Below, one piece after another: positions 52,742 through 64,000 of a stretch of DNA of 64,000 nucleotides. The translations under genes were made by a program, and so were the position numbers. The DNA is from Pegea sp. RAD2-039 (lineage: Eukaryota; Chordata; Thaliacea; Salpida; Salpidae): contig JAQGEQ010000251.1 in NCBI GenBank assembly GCA_034620365.1, forward strand, positions 310,001 to 374,000, given 5' to 3'. Each line of letters begins with the position of its first letter. Positions within the stretch are counted from its first letter, which is position 1. Below the pieces are notes generated by a model. That model was not told the origin of the DNA and ran no database searches. It saw only the letters and a list, made by a program, of their open reading frames with translations.

Positions 52742-53559
52742 TTGGATTTCTTATTTGTTTGTTTTGATAATTTTATTACATTTGTTGAATAGATAGACAA
52801 CTTTTCTCATTAATGCCAATTATGTTATTTTGTATGTTTCTCAAACTGCAGTTGAAATAAGTTTTTAAAAATGAACTGTATTACATTAAAAAAAATTCGT
52901 TTTTAACTATCAGTGATAATCTGATAGTTACGATAATCACTTCTGAAAATCCAAATGCGGGTGTGATACTTTTGCTTTGTATAAAGTAGATATGTTTTGT
53001 TCTTTATTTATTGTGTTTACAGTTGACAGTTGTTCTTAAATAGCAGTTACAACATAATTTATTTCTTTTTCCTATAAGCTGTGAACTTAATTTTTCTTAG
53101 CAACAAATAAACGAAATCGAACTGTTTATTCAAGAAATGTATTTGTGTAAGAATTGCATTTATACTTGATCAATTTCAACAATTAATTTAATAAATTATC
53201 AATTCTACTAACATTTAACAAATGTATTTTCTTTTTCACTATTAATATCAAATTTATTTAAAAATTTTTGGATCTAAATTTGTCAAAATTCTTTTTGCAC
53301 ATTTACAATCAAACCAATGATTTTGCTTTCAAAATCAAATTTATTTTTTAAAAGCACTTAATATAATTTTTAATAATTTCAACTTCAAAAGTATTTCCTT
53401 AATTAACCAATTTATAATTTAATGTTTTATTATGAGTGTTGGCTTAGAGATTTGAAATGATTGACGTGACTTAATCGTAATAAAGAAATTTTCTACTAAA
53501 AATTATCAGTTTTCAATCTTTTAAAGAAATAGTTTTTTTTTACTGAGCCAAATCTTTCA
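52742..53559. other. Intergenic DNA
   Basis: 3' flank of the heptad-repeat gene, A+T-rich, nothing recognised. Confidence 0.5.
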
Positions 53560-54840
53560 TAATATTAAAGACCAGCTTCTAGTGCTGAATTCTTTGTTGT
53601 CTTCCAGCTAAGTGTTTTCCCCATAAACAATCCAATCATTATCCAAGTCTATAAAGAAGATAGAAATAAGATCTTATTCACAACAACTTATTCTTTAAAT
53701 ATCAATTTGAATCTTTCACTTGAAGGTCCTCTAGTGATAAGTTGTCTTGTCTCCCCTAGTTCCCATATTCCTACTAATCAGATTACCAACAGATATTCAC
53801 AAAACTCTTATTCACAACTTATCTGAGACAACTACTTATCTCTTGGATCAAGTAATTTTTCAAAGATCGATCACTACATCAATGAATCTCTTTCTATTCA
53901 ACGGTGTTCTCAGGGTAACATCATTGACACTTCAATATTTATATCAATGATACCAGGGACTTCTTCAAATTAAGATGGTTCTGGAAGTCAAATGCTATTT
54001 GCCGACGACGGTAAGCTTTTTAGTAGTGACTCTATTAACCCACAATTAAATCTACCAACTTATGACTCGACTATTGTAGGAATTATAGTTAGAAAACAAC
54101 AAATTTTTCCCAATGTACTGTCATTAAAAGACTTTCATCTCCTATGAAACAAACTCAATACATGAACTACTTGCTTAAAGTTGCTTCTGTTACTTGGTAC
54201 TAATTTTTTTTAAACCAGAAACATCTAGATAATGTTAAAACTCCCTACTAGAATGCATCATCTTAAGTTAAAGTTCAGTTCTTCTATATAACTCTTCTTG
54301 CTTTAAAAAGTGTAAGCTTGAATCCGTTCAAAAGTTGTTTACTCAGAAAGCTTTTCTAAGATATTGTATTAGATGTTACTTATACAAAGATCATCTTTCA
54401 AAGCATAGTATTTGATCCCTACAATATCGACGCCTTCTTATTATTGTTTGCAATTATCAGTGGCTTTCCTCATCTTCGTTTTAAGGGTTTCTTTCGAATT
54501 CGATTCTATTCTCTTTGAAGTATTTTTTAGAAAATCAAATTAAAAGCTTTAATACTATCCAGTGAGCTGACAGCTTTTTAGTACATCACTTCCTCGCCAA
54601 AGAAAGCTCTTTCATCTCTCTTAAGTTAGAAGAGTCTACTACTCACACCATCAGTTCCTTAAATCTTTGTGTCTGTATTTGTTGTATTCTTAATTGAGTT
54701 CCATTTAATTTCAAACTTCTTGTGTTGAAATGTGATCCTCTAGAGTTTATCTGTCACTTGTATGCAGTCTGATTGTGTTTTGTTATTTATAAAATTTGTA
54801 TGATTACTATCTGTAGTCATTTGTTTAATAAATAAATGTT
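53560..54840 (+). mobile_element. Decayed LINE (reverse transcriptase to 3' end)
   Basis: Pieces of a CR1/Jockey-like ORF2 occur in order on the plus strand: a finger-region remnant near 53800-53900, motif C as MLFADDGKLFSS (about 53990-54030), and the C-terminal LESVQKLFTQKAFLRYCIRC and SLQYRRL (54310-54440). A 3' UTR ending in an AATAAATAAA tail near 54830 follows. Many stops and frame changes indicate an old insertion. The remnant is not obviously the same subfamily as the WNQLP copies. Confidence 0.75.
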
Positions 54841-55894
54841 TTAATTCTAGTTTGAAATTTTAATAAGTTTTTGGTTATAGTGAAAATTACTTAATTTAAT
54901 TAAGAACTTGTTGGCGGCTACTTCATTTATTTAGAAGTTCCAAATTCGTGCAGAATGAGAAACTTTGAAATATTCATGATTTTAACATTTACTGAATTTG
55001 CTGTTTATAAGAATAAGTAATTTTAAAGAAAAATTAAATTCAAATTTAGAATTAGAATATTATTTTCTCAAATCTGATTCACGTTTTTTGAAATATTTTT
55101 ATCTTATCTCTAATTACTTTATTGTTTTAATAAAACATGATTTAATTTGGATATTAAATTTATTGGAATTATTTCTTGAATTTTAAGAATGCCAAATTCT
55201 TTTAGTAATTTTACAAATTCTATTTTTGCGTAGCTACTCGATCAGCTGTAATGTGGTTATTAATCGAATATTAAATACAAATTTTAAATCCAACTTAATA
55301 AAACTCTCAAATCTACAGTTTGTTGAAATCTTATGGTTTCGCTTTTTAGTTTTGTTGAATAATTCTTCTTAATTAACTCTAAACAACTTCACATTAGTGT
55401 CTTTGGTTGACATTTATGAAGACACAGTTGCTTACACAAATCTATTTAGTTATATATCAAAACAAGAGTTGACAAAAAAAGTTTTTTTTTCACCATTTTG
55501 TCAAAATAATAATATTGAGTGAAACTATTTAAAAAGATAAATTAATTTATAAGCGCTATAAAAAATACTGTTTCGAAGAAGCTTAGCTATTAATAAAAAT
55601 TAATTCATTCTTAAAACTATTCAAATCATAAAATACATTTTCTTCCATTTGTTTCAAAGCATTCATAAAATTTGTAGTTCTTTGTCATATTTTTATTAAA
55701 AATATAAAAAAGTAAGATAGATAAAGTAAAAGAAAACAAAAAAAAAACGCTCAAGTTTTCAAACTCTTTTGATAGAAACTATCAATAAGTTACTGTATTT
55801 ACTAAAACCTCAATTTCAATAAATCAAAAAAGAAATCCCATACAGAAAAATTCCCCAAAAATATCAATGCATATATGAGATAGGGCACTTTCTC
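54841..55894. other. Intergenic DNA
   Basis: A+T-rich, with short A/T-driven frames only. Nothing recognised. Confidence 0.5.
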
Positions 55895-56788
55895 TCAGAA
55901 GAGAAAACCATCATAGACATTTTCCGACTCGACTATTGAAGCTACAAAGATGTTTCAATTAAACTTTTTATAAAAATCAATTGCAACAAACTTTAGTTAA
56001 ACCATTTTAGCATCTTACTTTATTATTTAAAAGATTTAGTTAGATTTATAGAAAGCTTAAAAATGAATTTACCAAATATTTTAATTCCGCATGTTTCACC
56101 TTCGTGGTCTTCTGGACACCTAGAAATATATTTCACGTCGTAAGTAACATGTCAAATTAACAACATTTTTACATCTAGACTGTAAAAGCAGTTTGGAATT
56201 ATCTAAAGTACTTACACACAAATACAGTTTCCCTCAGCATCAACTTTTGCATATCCTGGACCACAATATCTGTCGTCGTTTCTTTTACAACATCTTAAAG
56301 TATTTTCATCTAAATTCAAACAAAATAATCATTAAGTTTTTCGAAGAAAGTAAAAATCAAACCTGGTGGAGACCCATCACACTGAGACTCTGATGCACAG
56401 TAAGGTATCTGATCTCTACACTTCCTTTTCATCATTTGTCTATGCCCTCTGAAGTTGCTGTAATCAAAAATTCAAATAATATTTCAAGTTCTTTAAATAA
56501 AATTAATATTTGGACTAAATAAACGGCTAAAAAATTTCAATTATGAAAAATCATAACTTTAGTTCTTAATTTCTATTAAAACTCTTACACTTTGTAGGTT
56601 GAGTCACAAATTTTCGTTGCATTAGAATCTTGAATTCTAAGGGTACAGCCACAAACAGTTTCAATGCTATGATGGTTGAGTCTTCCAAAACAATGTGCCC
56701 CATATTTACAAGGGCAATTCGATAATGATTGTTTAATTTTGATTGAAAAAATAAATAAAATAAAAACAATTTTTGGTATGTTCAACAT
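55895..56788 (-). CDS. Small secreted Cys-rich EGF-like protein
   Basis: A 5-exon gene for 160 aa: 56589-56788, 56363-56457, 56216-56309, 56073-56119, 55895-55941; 483 bases, no internal stop. A signal peptide (MLNIPKIVFILFIFSIKIKQ then SLS) leads to NCPCKYGAHCFGRL and VCGC, an EGF-like cysteine pattern. A basic region with paired cysteines (LRCCKRNDDRYC) follows, then CICVCPEDHEGETCG, a second EGF-type CxC...G..C ending. The last exon adds a 15-residue acidic/aromatic tail. All introns are short to medium. No transmembrane segment after the signal, so secretion is expected. I cannot name an orthologue; a signalling ligand or a defence/venom-type peptide are both possible. Confidence 0.8.
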
Positions 56789-59700
56789 AGTTTAATAAAA
56801 TTAAATGAATTATTATAATTCCTATTTTTGGCTGTAAATATATAAAAATAATTAATTAGATTGATTGCAATCAGTGCACAAACGATGAAATAATCAGAAG
56901 ATGTCTCTACCATTTGTGCATTAATCAACTTATATCAATTCTATCTTAGCAAGCAACTTTCCAACCAACATTAAATGTAGGTTCAAAAGTTGTACTTTTT
57001 TCAAACAACCACCCATTTATACCTCTCATACTTTTTCTGTTTTCTCTCATTATTGAAAATGGTGCAATTTTGATAGTTATTAATAAATGAGACTGAATAA
57101 GGAGAATTTTTTTCGTTTTAAATCATCAGTGACGTTTTAAACTGAAGCTCAAACTCTTGTGATCTTTATGATCTAACGATGCCGCGAAAAATCTTGAACA
57201 GATTTACTCAAAACATAACAACTTTATCTTGATTGAGGTCTTATACTCAGAAAATTAAACTAAACTAGAAAAGGTCATATGTTTAAAAGATGAATGATTT
57301 GTAAATTATCTCTAAACCAAAAACTTATTTTCGTTTTGATTAATTGCTATTATTAATAAACGTAAAGAATTTATACAGAGAATAATTTAGCTATTAGTTT
57401 TTAATTTCAATCAAAGAAAAGAAAACCTAAAAGCATTATTTGTTTGTTGTTTTCACCTATTACTGACTTTGATAACATACCAAGCATTTTGAGGTGTCAA
57501 AGCTTTATTTGGATTGAAATTTTAAAAACGTGTTAAGCTCAAACGTTATAGTTCAAAAACTTAAATAATCGACACGAATCAAGTTATCCTTTTGAAATCG
57601 ATTAAATAACTCTTTTTACAAATTTGATTTTACTGATCAAACAAGAAATTATAAATTATTCATCTTTAAAATTTTCTATGAAAACTATTGTGTATATACG
57701 CTGATTGAAAAATGATAAATACTCAGTCAAAGTTGAACTTGGTTTAGCTGATTATTAGAAAGCTAAGTTTAAAACTACTGACAACAAAAGAGCTTTCATC
57801 CAATTCTATTTTTGGTATTTGGATACAACAAACAGTTTTGTCTACTGACCTTCGTACAGAAGATCAAACGTCTCGAATTAAAAAGTTGTATGCATAATAC
57901 ATGAAATTAATATACTCTATCTATAAACATGTTTTTATTCTTGATAAATAAATGCCTAAAAAGATTTTATTATTTGCATAATCAGTTTTTCTTTTCAGTA
58001 CTTTATGATAAGTATAAAATCAAATATTTAATTTTATCTTATATATATAAGCTCTTCAAGACCCTTGTCAAGATTTCAATCTTGTTATGGATGATTCAAG
58101 TGATCAGGTTAAACTTTACTCAAGTTCACCAAACCAAATCTAAATTAAGATAGATTCAATTTTCAATATAAGATAAGTTTTTATAAATTGTATTAATCAG
58201 TAAGATAATTCTAGTGATTTTAAAAGACATATTTGTTGATGTAACCAATGTAATTTGTAATTATAAACATTGTATTAGTAACTTTTCTACTTATGAATTA
58301 TTCTCTTATATCTCATTTCTTCATCACCTTTTAGTTACAAATTAATAAATCTTTTTGGAAGTTATCTTTAAAAAGATGATGTCAATAAACTGGATATTTT
58401 AGTTATTTTAATCTGAGTTTGCACTTTCTGATTAAATTTCTCTGCTGAGTTTCACAAGACATTCGAAATCTTCAAAAAATGATCAATCATTTTTTCTAGC
58501 AACAAAATAGCCTTATAGAGTAAATCCACAAATATTTTATGGTTATTTTGTTTGATTTATTTTCGTGCTGTAAAATATTTTCGAGAAAAAAATTTATTTT
58601 TACAAAAATAATAATTAAAATTTGATAACATTGAATAAATTTTAAAGAAAGGTAAATATATGTTGATGTAAATGAGAATAATAGAATGTTGCTTCTTTTA
58701 TTCTCAAAAAGTGTGAAAATAAAATCGATATTCAGTGCGATATGAATTAATAGTAGGGAATTTTTTCATGTAGTCCCGTATAGGTTAAACAAGACGTCTA
58801 CCCCTTTATTATTTTCTATGACACTAAATAGAAAAAAAATTTTAATAAACAAATTAATTTAAGCTTACATCAATAAAAATTGTATATCCATCAAAAAGTG
58901 AAATCCCGAAAATGGACTTTTTGTTGAGCGTCACGAAGCAGGTAGACGTCACATTAACTAATACCCAAATTGTAATTTAAACAGTCTATTTTCGACTTTT
59001 TAAGAACTCTGCCTTTTCTCCATATTTTGTATTTTTGCTTCCATAAAACAAATCTATAAACATTTGTTTTTATTGACACAAAAATCATTTCATTTATACT
59101 AAATATCAACACCAATTTACAAAAAAATGGTTTGGTAACACATTGTTGTTATCTTCAGAAGTTATACGGCTTTCAATGTATTCTAAATGTTAGTTAATGT
59201 AAAATTAATATTTAATAAAAAAATAAGGATAATAAGTAAATAGTTTAGTATTAAAATACATTTTATTTTTATAAAATAAAAAAAATGATAACGATTACCG
59301 GATAATAAAAAAGATTTAAAATTCAACATTTAAAAAACAAAATATGACATTATTTTGGAAACAAAGATATCTAGAAAGCTCCTGTAATCTCAAATAAGAA
59401 TACCATTTTGATATATATATATTAGACACAAACATAAATAAATGTAAGAAACGGAATCAGGATATTTCAATTGAGATATTTTATACAGGACTGTTAAGAA
59501 CCTTAAACTTTTTAAAATATTAAACAATTTAGGGTCAATATTTGTGAAAGACTTTATTAGACTAAATAACTAACTCTTTTCTAACTACCTTTATTTCAAA
59601 TAAAATAGTTTAATTATTGTTTTGTTTATTTTGCTTGCTTAAAACTATTATTTTTATTTAAGATAATATCTTTGGAAAAATTTGAACTTATATTTCTGAA

Positions 59701-62700
59701 GTGATAGTTAGGAAAAAACTTGGAAAAAAAACTAAAAGAAAAAATTTAATAGCATCAAAAGTTAATTTATCATATTTAAGATACAAAAATGAATTCCAGA
59801 AAAGAAATCAACACAAATAAGATTAAAATGACGATTTTAAATTATACTAATTAAAATTAATGATTTTTTCAACTATATCAATTTCTAAAGTTCACTAATT
59901 TCCAAAATTTGAAAGTGTAAAAAGTGATTAATCAATAATTCATTTCATCAGTTAATCTTAGAAATCAGTTGCAAATTATTTCGTTATTAAATTTATAATA
60001 AAAAACTTTATTCATTTTTACAGAGTTTTAACTAAAAATGTTAATTTCATTAAAAGATTTGAAGAAAAAAACTTTTGAATAATTGTTAATTTGTAAAGAA
60101 TTTAGTTTATTTCTCAATCACATAAATTTATAAATAAATATGGAAAAGTTGATGCTGCAAATTTGTTGTCATTTGAGAGCAGATGACTCATTCTCTTTAC
60201 ATAAACATCAAATAATTATTTTATTTTTGAATAATAGTTCGTGATAGTTTATAAGGATCTGTAAAAAGCTGTCTGAAACACATCTTTTAAGAGAAGTAAT
60301 TATTTATTCAAACAATAAATATAGCTTCCATACAAGGTCTAAAGTTTAGTAAATTCATACTTTTATAAATAAATCAATTTATATTATTAAAAACTAATGA
60401 GGTTTTCATTTTTACTAACTGCAGGTTTGTAGTGAACTCAAATCTATCTGTTAAGTAGAGAATTAAGAAAATGGTTTAAATAGAAACAGTTTGCAGAATT
60501 ACTATTTAAAGTTACTACAATTTTATCTAATAAACTGTTGACATTATCAAACAAAGATCATTAATAAAATCTTCTTTTTTCAGTAAGTGGATTTGAAATT
60601 AATAGGATTTACTGAGTGAATCACCATAAATAGCTTTAAAAGTGGAAAGTAACGATCTATTTTTGGATAATATTTATTTTTACTGCTTTGGTTTTTTTAC
60701 TTCGTCCTGAAAACTTTTTTAAAGAAGAATTGATATAATTAGATAAATCTGTACAATTACTGTCAAAAAAAACAACTAATAGGTGATGAAAGTAATTTTG
60801 AAGGAGCGAATATCTCATGAAGACCTTCTCCTAAGTACATTTGTGTAGCTAATCACCAAATGCAAGATTTGTGGATTGAGTTTTTTTCCTGAAAACGTTT
60901 TTAAAGAAGAATTGATATAATTAGACTGAGAGTTAACTAATAAACAATTTTTACAATTTTATAGAGATATTCAACCCTACATACAAGTTGATCAATTAAT
61001 GGAAGATTTTTTGTGAAGTAGGAATTGAAATTATTTCATCTACATCAGTAAAACTTTAAAATGGTTTTGTAATATCATAAGTTTTGTTACTTTTTTAAAC
61101 CGAAATAAATTTTAAAAAATTGTTTGTTTAACGTTAAAATTGATAATAATTAATAAATAGATAAAAAAAACTATTTTTAATTCTTTTTTAAAGCTTATTT
61201 GGTCACGTCCAATTCTAAATATAACAAAATCCAATTTTTTTAAAGTATCTGAAGTACTTTTGTAATGGTTCTTGGATACTTTTGACTTGATGATGCGATT
61301 ACTTTGATGGTGGCCTTCCAGTAAAGAAGCATTCTATACTGAGCGTTCTAAAAGATAAGTAGCACTTTTAAATGTACAAGACAGGTTTATTCGTTTAGTG
61401 TTACTCGGTTGACAAATTTCAAGGTTAAAGATCTTAATTCTATAAAATAAGAAAATAATTATGATTTTCTGTAATGGTGCATTGATTTAAAACATTTTAT
61501 ACCATTCTGGAGAAATAGTTTTTTAAACAATTTTAACTTCAGTCTTTTGAAGTTTTTAATTACACAACAAACAATTTATTACAAATAAATTAGCAGCTGC
61601 AAACTAACCTCTGATCTATTCAGTGAATTAGATTTACTCAAAACATTCGAAAACTAAATATTTAAGATTAAAAAAAGGATCAATAATTCAGTAGAACACC
61701 GATTACTAATGTGGTTATTTATTTAAAAAAGAATAAATATTTACATCTTAAGTTTAAATTTGTATAGAAAATAATCATTTCAACTTAAGTTAATAATTAA
61801 GTAACTATCTGTAAAGTACTTTTATTGTAATTTGCAAAAACTTTACAACGAAACAATTTACTTTTAACAATTGATAGCTACTTAATTATTCAAATGTAAT
61901 CGATGCAAATATATGTTTTTTTCAACAACTTGGCAAAATTTCATTTGCAAGTGAGTTTCTCATATTCAATGTTGTTAGTGATGAAGTTATTTAAAAATGA
62001 CTTCTTTGGGTCCTTATCTAATTTTACGATTCTAATGTTTCAATACACCAATTCAAACTAATTACAATTTTATTATCTAATTTTCGACCAATTACACAAT
62101 TAATTCAGTATATTCTCATACAGTAAGTTTGTTTTCAAGTAGCTTAAACCTTTTTAAACTTAAAAATTATTACCAAGTTTATTAGTTTCGTTGAAGTTCA
62201 CATAAACTACATTTAAATTTAAAGACTCTGTATATGCTAGTTGTGGTAGATTAAAATAGATTTATTATTCTTGGTGATAAGATTTGAAAAATATAAGTTT
62301 TATTCAACTTTTGTATCTAAAAACTATTCCAAGAACATTTGGAGCGCATAAAATATTCTCTATTTTTATTTATATCGTTTTGATGAACTATAGAAGCTGC
62401 ACACTACGGAATGCCATTTCTTACCACAAGAATCTATTCCTTATTTTTCAATTTAGCTTTTCATAAAAACCATACAAACTTACTTTACGTAACAAGTGGT
62501 CGCTTTGTAATAAATCATTACAGATAACAAGAATGCAGAATACTGATGGTAGATTACAATAACTAAGAAGCAATCCAAATGATGTAATTAAATATTATTG
62601 TTATATAATTGTCTTGCATAAAAAATCTTACACTTAAAGATGAATAGCTCTCATCTTCAAAGTAATATTTTTAAAACATTTTGTTCTTTCAATTAAAAAA

Positions 62701-62884
62701 ATGTTGTTAACTGATTTTAAGTACATTTAATTGTTTTAAATCATCTATATAACAACACACAGTTAAAATATTTTTCAATAGAGATGTATTGTACTAAATT
62801 CTTGTAGTATTGACACCTTTTCTCTGACCTATTTACTATTTAAAATTATTAATAGTTGTTACCATCTTAAAATTCAAAGATTAC
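56789..62884. other. Long A+T-rich intergenic region
   Basis: Six kilobases with no coding-like stretch. The frames at 57929-58153 and 62284-62466 are Phe/Ile/Lys/Tyr-rich without splice or domain support. A 32-base string with AATTGATATAATTAGA occurs twice, at about 60720 and 60904, the only internal repeat noticed. Confidence 0.5.
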
Positions 62885-63023
62885 TTTAAACACTGCAATC
62901 TCCCATACATCTTCAAAAGCTCTTCGATCAAAATTAAACCGCTCAACAACTTTAATCACAACCTGTGGAGTGCTAGCTTTTCTAACAGGGTAACAAGGTT
63001 TGGAATTCCCATCTCGATTCAAT
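62885..63023 (-). CDS. Convincing single exon of an unidentified gene
   Basis: 139 bases between a good acceptor (TTGATGTATAG) and donor (GTAATC) on the minus strand. Phase-2 entry and phase-0 exit give 46 residues with balanced composition: NRDGNSKPCYPVRKASTPQV then VIKVVERFNFDRRAFEDVWE and IAVFK. No flanking exons are seen on either side within reach, so the gene would have long introns here. Product not recognised. Confidence 0.5.
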
Positions 63024-63239
63024 CTATACATCAAAATTTACATCATCTTTTAAAATTTTGTTTAAAAATAAGATTGAAATGTTGGGAATTGAAATGTATT
63101 CCTTCTCACTTTCTTCTTTCATTTTGTCATATTATTTATAATAACTTAAATTAATTACAAATAATTCATTTTAAATCATCATCATTCATATATATATAGA
63201 GCATATCATTCACAATCATATAACCAATCATTTGAAGTA

Positions 63240-64000
63240 GCATAATCTAATATCTGATGTCCAGCATGACTTTATACAACGGAGATCTTCCCTGACTCAA
63301 CATCTCACTTTTCTTAATGAGCTTACAGCCCATTACGAAACTAACACTCCCTGTGACATCATATATCTCGGTTTTGCTAAAGTGTTTGATTCTGTTCCAC
63401 ACACTAAGCTCGTTACTGTATTGAAAAACTTAAAAATCAACATCTTTATCTTACAGTCGATTGAAGATTACCTATCAGGTAGAACCCAACAAACTCGTGT
63501 AGAAAGATCTTTATCTACATCTAGTCAAATCACTAGTGGTGTTCCTCAGGGTTTTGTTCTGGGTCCCCTTCTCTTTTTAATTTTCATCGAAGACCTCATA
63601 AGAAGACTAGAAGCAGTAGATTATCTCAGTTTGTTTTTGTATGCAGATGACATCAGGCTATTATCTTGTAATCCTTCAAAACTTCAAACTGCACTACAAA
63701 CTGTAAAAATCTGGTCTACGAATCGGCAGCTCAGAATCCAGCCCACAAAGTTTGAACTTATAACTTTTTCTCGTAAACCAGCTGCAAATTCCTTAAACCA
63801 ATACTCCATCAATGGATTTATTATTCAACGAATATCTTCGGTCCTAGACCTTGGCATTACTCTATCATCTGACTTTAAATGGCACAATTATGTTTCCAAA
63901 ATCCTTAGAAAATCATTCAACCTTGTCTTCCTTATTATAAAGACCTTTAATTCTAAGGATCCATACTTTTTTTATCAATCTCTTAAAGTTATACGTACGT
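63240..64000 (+). mobile_element. LINE reverse transcriptase fragment, runs off the window
   Basis: One open frame of about 250 codons without methionine. It begins HNLISDVQHDFIQRRSSLTQ (finger region) and continues through motif A (IIYLGFAKVFDSVPHTKL), motif B (SGVPQGFVLGPLLFLIFI), motif C (LYADDIRLLS) and the thumb (DLGITLSSDFKWHNYVSKIL). This is CR1/Jockey/L2-like. Motif A has Gly where the catalytic Asp of YLDF should stand, so the copy is probably dead although otherwise open. It may be the same family as the WNQLP 3' ends, but no region is shared in the window to test that. Confidence 0.9.

Overview
The window is a very A+T-rich (well over 70% A+T by eye) stretch of an animal nuclear genome. 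The evidence is intron-containing genes with animal-specific homologues (SLC12A9-type cation-chloride transporter, mitochondrial NNT, Sp zinc-finger factor, a kizuna-like centrosomal protein), GT-AG introns that are mostly only 46-60 bases long, and decayed LINEs and a tRNA-derived SINE. I cannot place the species. Small introns plus extreme A+T fit a flatworm, among others.

Layout, left to right. 1-1270: a 31-bp tandem array lying in an intron. 1278-4442 (+): the 3' thirteen exons of nicotinamide nucleotide transhydrogenase, carrying one apparent single-base deletion. 6791-12468 (-): a complete 18-exon SLC12A9 gene, convergent with the previous one, with a second ~30-bp array in one intron. 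14310-15420: a GC-richer block of decayed repeats (LINE ends and an unclassified repeat). 16150-18272 (+): a 10-exon kizuna-like gene. 20791-21491 (+): two candidate exons of an unknown gene. 22240-22960: a GC-richer, motif-rich upstream region. 23092-24390 (+): an 8-exon Sp-family transcription factor. 24391-29123: no gene seen.

29124-31991 (-) and 38489-41628 (-): two tandemly duplicated genes for a glutamine-rich protein family that I do not recognise. I rebuilt both exon by exon (364 and 429 aa). They share a 13-base first coding exon, intron phases and a basic/hydrophobic C-terminal motif, and are the most promising new family here. Between and after them lie LINE 3' ends, a SINE and a GC-rich coding-like island (43.9-45.4 kb). 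48127-49302 (+) and 50693-52741 (+): two apparently intronless genes built from protein-level minisatellites (17-aa and 7-aa units), each with one small Tudor/chromo-barrel-like domain. 53560-54840: a decayed LINE. 55895-56788 (-): a 5-exon gene for a small secreted Cys-rich, EGF-like protein. 62885-63023 (-): a lone convincing exon. 63240-64000 (+): part of a LINE reverse transcriptase running off the edge.

Splicing models were checked by intron phase. In each rebuilt gene the exon sum is a multiple of three without internal stops; NNT is so only if one base is restored. Across the conserved genes the palindrome TGACGTCA occurs 14 times in introns, upstream DNA and exons (in different reading frames), far above chance for this base composition. 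It is absent from the 24-52 kb region with the novel genes.
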